The notes beneath the pieces are model-generated. The model made no database searches. It was not told where the DNA came from and worked only from the letters and a program-made list of their open reading frames with translations. Shown piece after piece: positions 7,756 to 14,694 of a DNA stretch of 21,024 nt. The position numbers were made by a program, and so were the translations under genes. This DNA is from Saccoglossus kowalevskii (taxonomy: Eukaryota > Hemichordata > Enteropneusta > Harrimaniidae): assembly GCF_000003605.2 (NCBI RefSeq), contig NW_003156751.1, forward strand, positions 241,540 through 262,563, read 5' to 3'. The number at the start of each line of letters is the position of its first letter. Within the stretch, counting starts at the first letter, position 1.

Positions 7756-10700
7756 CTGTGATAGAAGACATCATCGTAAAAGGTCAATGGTTGTGACGTC
7801 GTTTGATGAACGTAAAACTTTTAATTCTACTATTCAGTCTGGACCATAATCGGCGACAATCTAGCATTGTCAGACATGAGGCGGAGATTAATTCCTCGAA
7901 AACTGGTTCCGTTGTAGAGCTGATTTGCAATTAAAAATTTAAATGTGATTATGACATTCTCCAGCAAAGGCTAACTGACCGAGTTTTCGAAAAAAAAACT
8001 ATCTCCACACTCCTGAAACATTAAATACCTGTGCTTACACCACGACGTCACAATATTGTGCGGTAATTAAATCTGAAAGAATAACTATAAGGCCTGAACA
8101 TCCACAGGGATTTATAGAAATCCCAGAGCAAATTACCCACAATTCTCTATGCTATTTACTATCATCGGAATCTAGTACTAAATCGGGTGATAAGAGTGTT
8201 TGAATTAGGGGAATACAAGTACTCGCCCTCATCACATAGTAGCTAACGTGTATTTCTTTGTTTCACCCATCCAAGGACGCAACTATGTGTTATCCTTTAG
8301 CTAGAAATTGATATTAACATTTTAAATTTGTTCTCTTCTATCAAATCTTTTACCTATTTCTTTGAGCGAAGATTCTAATTTCTGTTTAGTGTGCTTCCCT
8401 GTTTCGATTTTGAGGTCGTGGTTACTTAAACGGAACCGAGAGATGGACTCTCGTAGATCAATATTTGTTAGCATTGTTAAATAGTTTTCCATTTCAAAAA
8501 CTTTCTTGAATTCTCTGTATGTCAGTTTCCTGGTTTGTTATTTTTGGTGTAATCTGAATTTAATGCTTTGTTCCAACGAGTGATGAATATTTTTTTCTAC
8601 ATTTTCTTTTTAATTAACGTTGTTTGGTGTTTTTAATTGTGATATATATTTCGATTAATTGCGTTAATTAATCTTGCATGTCTTGTTGGAAAGTTTTTAC
8701 GCAATATCATTTACTATTTAGGTGTTTTTAATAACGCTGCTTCATTCACAAGTTCGTTTAGTGTGTTCTTTACTCGGTTATAGTATGTAATCATTAGTCT
8801 TTTGATAAAAATCATCTATTGGAAATTAAGCCAATTCTCCATATATTCTTACTATGGAACATTTTTCCACACGCCTGATGAACATCTTCTACGTCAGATT
8901 TGTAAGAGCTGTCGTCTCCTCAAATGTATTGTATACTAGTATTGATGCAATTCGTGTATCGAAAAAGGACAACATAGTTTTTAAATGTAGATTAGATTTA
9001 TCGCCAACTTTTTGCTCTTTTCTTTTTTAAGAATGTATCGCTTCCTTGAACTCGCCATTGATGCTGAACCTATATTTTAATAATTTCAGAAACATGCCTT
9101 CGTGCCAGACAGGAGGAACTGATATGACTGCTTTGGAAGAAGGTGCGTGGTGATACGTTTTGTTTTAAGTATGCCGATCGCGCCATAGGTGGATCACGTT
9201 GGCTGCCCATGTGGGCTTACCCAACCCTGAAATTGGTCCCAAGTGGCCCGTGATTACATATGCTAGTGCTAACTGTTTTGTTATACACAAGAAAAGTTGC
9301 ATAACACACTTATACAGCAATGTTCAGCCAGATATATTATATAAATTTAAATAGCAGCAGGTACTGAAATGGATCATGTACGTTTCGAAAGAAATATCAT
9401 GGTGGGATCCGCCCATTTCTTTGAAAGGTGAAATTTTAAAAATACCAGTAAAAATCAACAAATCCTAAATCTGTAGCTTAAATATTATTACAAGGTCCTG
9501 AACTGTTAGTGAAAACAGCGACCCTCGGAGATTTTAAGCCAAAATCTCGTCGACGGTGGTTAATGGCTTCTCTTTGACATATTTTATATGCTAGAATATA
9601 TGTAAAAAAGGCGCAGGCCTAGGCTCTTGTGTAACTTATATTGCTGGTAATTACAGCTGGTGTGCAACGGGTAACCCAGCATAATGCATGCCAGTGTACA
9701 TACCTGTGAAACCGGATGATGGGACGTGTTTATTAATGTTCTCTTCAGAATATTCCTGGAGTATATCCCAGATATTCCAATGCCAAGCTGGGTTGATTAC
9801 GTACATTTTTTCCTCTGGTCTTGATATACGTCTTTCGATATATTTTTCATAGAATGCCGCACCGTTATGTTCGTACCACTAAAACCATTTAACATAAAAC
9901 AATATTTAAATGTTAGTACACTCAATTAAAAAGCAAATGAATCTCATCTATAGTAAAAAACAACAACATAGAAATGAATACTATCCTGGAGGGAATGTTG
10001 GTATTTTGGAGTTTATTTCAATGGACAGTTTCAAACAAATAATCATATCAGTCACAACAGTTTCTAGTTCCCCGGAGTTATGTCATAGTTTTCATAACAG
10101 TTTTTTATTGCCCGAAGTTAAATCCGAGTTTCTCAAACTAAATAATACGAGACATAATTTGACAATTATAATTTTTTATAACTAATTTGGAACAATCTGT
10201 GTTAGTGAAAGTCATTTTCACGTAAAGGATTCCAGGAACGCGTTAACAACGCCCCGATGAGATACACAAAGACATACCTTGTCTGGAGTAAATGTATATG
10301 GAGCTTGGTACCATGCGACTAAGCTGACATTATTGAAAATATAGTTGGAATAAAAATCTGGAAGCAACATAATATCGAGATTAATCACTCTCATCGTAGT
10401 CTTGTTTCCCACGTCGCGCTCAAATCCCACGGTTGGAGCGTTATTAAACCTCATTACGGCCTCATGGGAATCTGCAAACAATGGGATACGTCATAAATAC
10501 AGAGAGTACGTGTAGTTACGTCATAAATGCACGTGTAGTTAAAAGTGTAGATCCCTGATGTAGTTACCTGATGTGTGAATGTACATAGACGCATTACGTA
10601 AAATCCCCCGAATAACGATGACATGCATATTACTAGTATGCACAAAACATTCCTTTTACGTGACATTTTGAACTACTTACCGATTTCTTCCCCAAGTCCT

Positions 10701-11116
10701 GAATCTGTCATGAAACTCGAACTTGATACAATTGCACAAGTGTTGTACCTTTTTTCGTGTGCATTGAATATATTTTTCTTGGGAAAGTACTTTGACAGTC
10801 CAAGATCTTGATAAGGCCGTGTAGACTTATCCAGGACTGAGGCGTTGGCTGAAAGTTTAAATTTGCATACCGTATTGACGCTGTTCAAATTCTGGAAATG
10901 TCGCTCCCCGGTGAAGTCTACTCTCAGTGGATTAAATAAGTTACTTAAGAATCCGCCATCGCTCTGTGTTCTACTTTGTATTCTCAGTATTTGCTGTATG
11001 TTGCCGCTGCTGGCTGCAAAGGGTTTGTCATATAATTGCCGAGTAACCACAACAAGTGCGATGGCCGCAATGCACATTCCCAGACATCTTATTGTCACCT
11101 TTTTTGTCATACCCAT
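7517..11116 (-). CDS. ST6Gal-type alpha-2,6-sialyltransferase, four coding exons
   Basis: The join is complement(7517-7755, 9704-9878, 10278-10471, 10681-11116): 1044 nt, 347 residues, every junction GT-AG and in phase. Family members (GT29) move sialic acid from CMP-sialic acid to terminal Gal or GalNAc of glycans in the Golgi lumen. The layout is type II: short cytosolic tail, membrane anchor about 9-25, stem, then catalytic domain. Sialylmotif L starts at C127 and includes EIDSHEAVMRFNNAPT, motif S is PSSGFTG...C277DQV, motif III is H294YYS, and motif VS is H310-x4-E315. Similarity to ST6Gal rather than ST3Gal or ST8Sia rests on SSSSF...GEEID, the WYEHN region and the LPGF..MHC end. C84/C346 and C127/C277 can form the two conserved disulfides; the third mammalian pair (C353-C364 in human ST6GAL1) is absent. 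Sequons are at N91, N168 and N193. It is shorter than the 406-residue human enzyme, mainly in the stem. ATG 11116 follows an in-frame TAA. Confidence 0.93.
8322..9092 (-). pseudogene. Decayed LINE reverse transcriptase, C-terminal part
   Basis: Inside intron 3, on the same strand as the host gene, successive frames give a colinear series of blocks typical of the region after the catalytic core in non-LTR retrotransposon RTs. These are KYRFSINGEF (like KYLGxxFSxNGxF, about 9078-9048), LSFFDTRIASILVY (like FDxxIxPILxYGxEIW), RIYGEL..FPI (like VYGELGRFPL, about 8840), KRLMITYYNRV (like KRMIxYWxxL), then RKLTYREFK...ENYL and SRFRLSNHDLKIETGKH (like LRTYxxFK and IETGRH) in 8609-8322. In-frame stops are at 9027-9029, 8889-8891, 8826-8828, 8714-8716 and 8538-8540, with at least two frame changes. 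It is dead; the clade is not resolved, and no upstream RT core or endonuclease was seen. Confidence 0.8.
9200..9252. repeat. GC-rich patch with two related CCCAWGTGG motifs
   Basis: GCCCATGTGGGC (9205-9216, nearly palindromic) and TCCCAAGTGGCCC (9237-9249) lie about 30 bases apart in otherwise AT-rich intron, just upstream of the LINE remnant in gene orientation. They look like two degenerate units of a dispersed repeat. The family was not identified. Confidence 0.35.
9704..9878 (-). CDS. ST6Gal coding exon 3: WYEHN to motif S start
   Basis: This exon is too short to stand out as an open frame; I found it by translating between TTTTAG (ending 9879) and the donor CACAG|GTATGT. It encodes residues 211-268 plus one base: WYEHNGAAFYEKY, then INPAWHWNIWDILQEY, ending PSSGFT. 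The last part matches the start of sialylmotif S in ST6Gal enzymes, and the WDILQE block is characteristic of that family. Intron 3, 1948 bp, follows. Confidence 0.92.
10278..10471 (-). CDS. ST6Gal coding exon 2: rest of motif L
   Basis: The acceptor is TTTGCAG ending at 10472. The first two bases complete the Asp146 codon, giving EIDSHEAVMRFNNAPT across the junction. The exon encodes residues 146-210, including the donor-substrate-binding RFNNAPT segment and sequons N168 and N193. It ends in phase 0 at AAG|GTATGT. Intron 2 is 399 bp. Confidence 0.93.
10681..11116 (-). CDS. ST6Gal coding exon 1: anchor, stem, start of motif L
   Basis: This exon encodes residues 1-145 plus the first base of codon 146. 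The start ATG at 11116 is followed by a second ATG two codons on. An in-frame TAA lies four codons upstream, and the GTG at 11122 is not needed. It holds the hydrophobic anchor, the stem with sequon N91, C84, and motif L from C127 to EEI. The donor is G|GTAAGT at 10680. Intron 1 is 209 bp. Confidence 0.92.
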
Positions 11117-11173
11117 GATCACTTTCTGTTATCAGCGTCGAATATAGTGTTTATTCTTTTACATAGCTTTGAC

Positions 11174-11240
11174 CTGTGTGATAAATAATATAATTTAGTA
11201 ACGTAATTTAAAGATGCAAAGTAAAACATGTAATTCTTAC
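11174..11240 (-). other. Possible short 5' UTR intron of ST6Gal
   Basis: On the minus strand, TATTAC|GTAAGA gives a good donor at 11240 and TATTTATCACACAG a good acceptor ending at 11174. The 67-bp span is short for an animal intron but possible. If real, a non-coding 5' exon lies above 11241. The alternative is an unspliced 5' UTR. Confidence 0.25.
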
Positions 11241-11388
11241 GTAATATTTTTGTTTGATCCTGCGTGTTGGAGAATGAATACATTGGCTTAGAATCTACCA
11301 CGTTGGATGTAGTAAGTAATCGTTCGATGAAACAATGACATTCTCGATGAATGGGCGCTCATTGTTTGGTGCGTTCAGCAACAATCTG

Positions 11389-11400
11389 CGCGCATGCGTA
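11389..11400. promoter_or_regulatory. NRF1-like site upstream of ST6Gal
   Basis: CGCGCATGCGTA matches the NRF1 consensus YGCGCAYGCGCR except for one base near the end. It lies about 275 bp upstream of the ST6Gal start codon, on the promoter side, in a short CpG-richer stretch (11350-11400). This is the best promoter hint for the gene. Confidence 0.3.
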
Positions 11401-11592
11401 GATATTTTTCAATCTTCATAAAACGAGTACTATACAGTGTAATCGTACCAGACAACACTCGTTTTAGTTTGCGATCAATGTTAATACATTCGGACATCAA
11501 CATTTTATTTCAAACAATATTTTAAACAGTATATCTCGAAGCGGGTAGGAAAATGATCATTTGCGGGGATTGTCCAAGCCATCACGAATCAG

Positions 11593-11614
11593 ATTTATTT
11601 ATTTATTTATTTAT
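11593..11614. repeat. ATTT microsatellite
   Basis: Five ATTT units in a row followed by AT, about 480 bp upstream of the ST6Gal start codon. Confidence 0.9.
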
Positions 11615-11649
11615 GACGCAGAAACCATATTATTTTCATGCATTACTCT

Positions 11650-11870
11650 GGTAACAATATTATTAATTGCGCAAAATAACTGCTCAGTGTGTGATTTCTG
11701 GTAACAATATTATTAATTGCGAAAAATAACTGTTCAGTGTGTGATTTCTGGTAGCAATATTATTAATTGCGCAAAGTAACTGCTCAGTGTGTAATTTCTG
11801 GTAAAACATTAATTGCGCAAAGCATGGACGTACATTCATGCGTAAAGTAACTGCTCAGTGTGCGATTTCT
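11650..11870. repeat. 50-bp tandem repeat, four copies
   Basis: Three full 50-bp copies start at 11650, 11700 and 11750, beginning GGTAACAATATTATTAATTG and ending GTGTGATTTCT. They differ at only a few bases. A fourth copy (11800-11870) lost part of its left end and gained about 30 bases in the middle (around CATGGACGTACATTCATG). A short start of a fifth follows (GGTTCCAGTATTG). The array lies in the 5' flank of the sialyltransferase. Confidence 0.9.
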
Positions 11871-14666
11871 GGTTCCAGTATTGCTATTGCTAGTACAAAG
11901 TAGCAACACCCCTTGTCTGATTTTGAATTATGTGCTACCCTGCGTTTGTCTTTAGAAAGATGGCTGCATTTTGAATATTTTTAACAGAACATACTGCTTA
12001 GTATATAAAAGTATCATTCAATATGTGAAACATTAAAATACCTAAACTTATCACGACACTTGTCCCCTCGTGAACAAGATGGCAGTTCGGTTAGCACACG
12101 ATTCGATTCAAAGTGGAAAGGCTAATTCAATGTTCATGAAAATCCTGTTTCTTAGACAAGAATTGCCCGCATTTTTGATAAGCTGCTATATCAGTCTTTC
12201 TGAATATACAAATTTTACAAGTTTTATTTCCATTTACTATTATAGTTCGTTTAAAAAAGGGAGGTATAAACATATATACATATTGCGACTATAGATACAT
12301 ACACAGTCCCTCTATGACTGTGACACATACTAATACTTTAAATCCCGCGTTATACAAATCCCGGCAGGGGTCACCCTCTTACAAAAACACGAAGGTCACA
12401 TTAAACTGATCCCACTCTCATCTCGCGGAATGATTGAAGGTCAGCACACCGCAAGCTGTTTCTGTGAAATGTACATCGCAATGAGCCTCAACATTTTCAG
12501 TGTTTTACACACAAAAAACGCATTCTCAACGTGCAGCGAGGTTTTACTGATTAATGGAGCGGGTAGTGAATACAGCGACACTCACGGCGTAATACAGAAA
12601 CATAAAATATAAATTTACGCAGTAATGGCTGATGGGTCGAAGGCCGTGTTAATGTCATTGTTATGCTAAATGAGTACACGATGGTTAATGCAAGTACAAC
12701 ACAAGTCACTGCATCACGTTTCAGTATATATTATAACCGTAAAATAGCATATTTTGTTTAGCACATTACAAATTATTGTTACGTGTCTATATTCGCGTTT
12801 TGTACATGACGGAGACATGCCAGATACGCATATACGCGAACGCAATATCAACTACGTACAAGTAAACATGTCAACATCAGCAGAATTTTCAGAGAAATGT
12901 AACAGTTTCGCAATGATAATGCCCGTGTGACATCAAGTCACATAATATATTAAATAATAGATCGAAAATCAATCGTTGAAAGAGCATCCTATATAATTTG
13001 TGGTTAAGCTGCATATTTATAACCGCCAACAGTAGATTGAAATACCGAGACAATTGCTGGTAGCTATGCCAAATGTTCCACCCCCCCCCCCCCCGACAGT
13101 AAAAATACTCGTCTATGAAAACACAACCGCGTCACAACTGCACACAAAGCAATATACTTTCCCCTTCGGATAATGGTACCGCCTAAACATTGAATACTGA
13201 TTTCTGAACCAATTCATTATAAATTGATGGGTTTAGAAATAATATTCCACTGGATGCAGGCTCAACGCAGGCACATTGCACGTCACAGAGCAACTCTAAA
13301 TCATTATATTCCTACATAATCTATACACATGATCAAATGATACATGTATTTAAAGCTAATTTTATTGAAATATACGCATGTGATAGCGTTTATAGGTACA
13401 ACATACGCGTGGCTCAGTCTTATTAGTGCATTGTTTACATATTTATGTAAAAGCGTGTAGGAATATAGATTTATTATACAGGAATATCAGATAGCTCTAT
13501 GGAAGTGGAAGAGGCCACAGGTAATTATAACAGTTGGTGGCGCCCAAAACGATTGGCGCATCGCCAGAGACCTCGTATTATTAATTGTAATGTTTAGACA
13601 TAATACATTTAGAAACAAATAATACTTATTATTATTTAACCTTTGGCGCACACGCTCATGTCATGTGACCTTATTACACTTGTGAATTTTCATTTATAAA
13701 GCTCCTATAAAACGAAAATGTTGAACGCTTTGAAATCTATGTTTTTTGGTCGATGTACTCAGTAAATAAGCTATGGTTGTGGTGGCAATTTCCACCTTCT
13801 ATCCTATATCAGTGTCGTTACATACTACACAACGATTACCATGACCATCCAAACTGACTATATTGATGATATATTGTAGACAAGCATACATTATGGCGTC
13901 ACAATTTCCTTGTCAAGGTCACGTTGGCGACTGTGAAATTAAGTGAGTTGTATAGTTTAAAGAACTGAATTATTAATCATTAATTATTAAATCGCAAAAG
14001 ATGATAATTAATGTATGTCATATGTATACGCTATATAGATAGGATTCTATCCCAGGATGCAATGCATACTAAATGTAGCACGCTGGGTGATTCAATCGTC
14101 TGTCGTTAGAACTACGCATGGGCGTTAGATTAGGTTCTTGCAACACACATGTTCACATAGCAGCCATATTTAGCGGCGCGCTTCCACAAGCACGCTACAA
14201 CATATGGTCGTTTGAAAAAGGCACTAGCAAGCGCAGTTATGATGGCAGTGTCCTTATTACTATAGTTGAAAAATCAACATTACGTAAGACTTCAAAATTC
14301 AAGTGTGCCGTGGTACACTCATAATGAAAATAAGAAGAATGGTGACGTAAAATGATGAAGTTAGGTCAGGAGCAAAATCACCCAAAATGCCAAACGGCAA
14401 TGTCGGGAACGAGCCGATCAATACATGGTCAGATATTTCTCGCTCAACTTATCCACCACGTGACCAATAAATGGTTAATTCTAATGTAGATGTATAAATC
14501 GCAAGTTCGTTGGGATGGCAATAATGTGCAACTATCTTAGCAGTACAGACGACCACTACTATCAAGTGTGTGACACATCAATAGTAATTATTCGCCGTTT
14601 AAGAAGTCTGAGTAGCTGACATCTATATACTAGTAATTCCAGATGCACTCGACGGCTGATATTGTA
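11871..14666. other. Non-coding between the 50-bp and 49-bp repeats
   Basis: No gene is supported. Short open frames at 12079-12294, 12430-12612 and 14118-14324 have no known domain. A TATATAAAAG word at 12001-12010 and YY1-like words AAGATGGCTGC (about 11957) and AAGATGGCAG (about 12076) occur but lead to nothing recognisable. AT-rich near-palindromes lie around 13970-13990. A retroelement primer-binding-site-like word is at 13535. Confidence 0.5.
13081..13094. repeat. Poly-C run of 14
   Basis: Fourteen C in a row (14 G on the minus strand), flanked by CCA and GACAG. Such runs are unstable in copying and sequencing, so the count may be inexact. Confidence 0.9.
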
Positions 14667-14694
14667 CTCGCATCAAATTATGTTTACAAATTTA

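Larger units (their letters stand above)
7756..9703 (-). other. Intron 3 of the ST6Gal gene
   Basis: The 1948-bp intron runs from GTATGT at 9703 to CTATCACAG at 7756. It holds the LINE remnant, a GC-rich patch at 9200-9252, a GGGATTT-ATAG-AAATCCC hairpin at 8107-8124, a 12-bp palindrome CACAATATTGTG near 8049-8060, and a 12-bp inverted pair TTGTGACGTCGT (7791-7802) and ACGACGTCACAA (8042-8053). Nothing else coding was seen. Confidence 0.85.

Noticed and set aside
9085-9140. Plus-strand micro-exon bounded by TTTCAG and AAG|GTGCGT
   Set aside because: It overlaps the antisense of the LINE remnant's first motif block and encodes nothing recognisable, so the splice-like ends are probably chance.
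9910-10185. 91-codon plus-strand open frame in ST6Gal intron 2
   Set aside because: It lies antisense within a well-defined intron and has no domain. It is treated as chance.
11116-11122. GTG at 11122 as the sialyltransferase start
   Set aside because: Animal nuclear genes start at ATG; the ATG at 11116 is two codons further on and directly precedes the membrane anchor.
12070-12294. 74-codon open frame about 70 bp after a TATATAAAAG word
   Set aside because: The TATA-like word and a fair start context (CAAGATGGC) are tempting, but the product is low in information and has no homology I can recognise.
14118-14324. 68-codon plus-strand open frame
   Set aside because: Short, unrecognised, no partner exons. 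Its CpG-richer sequence is more likely from an old repeat.
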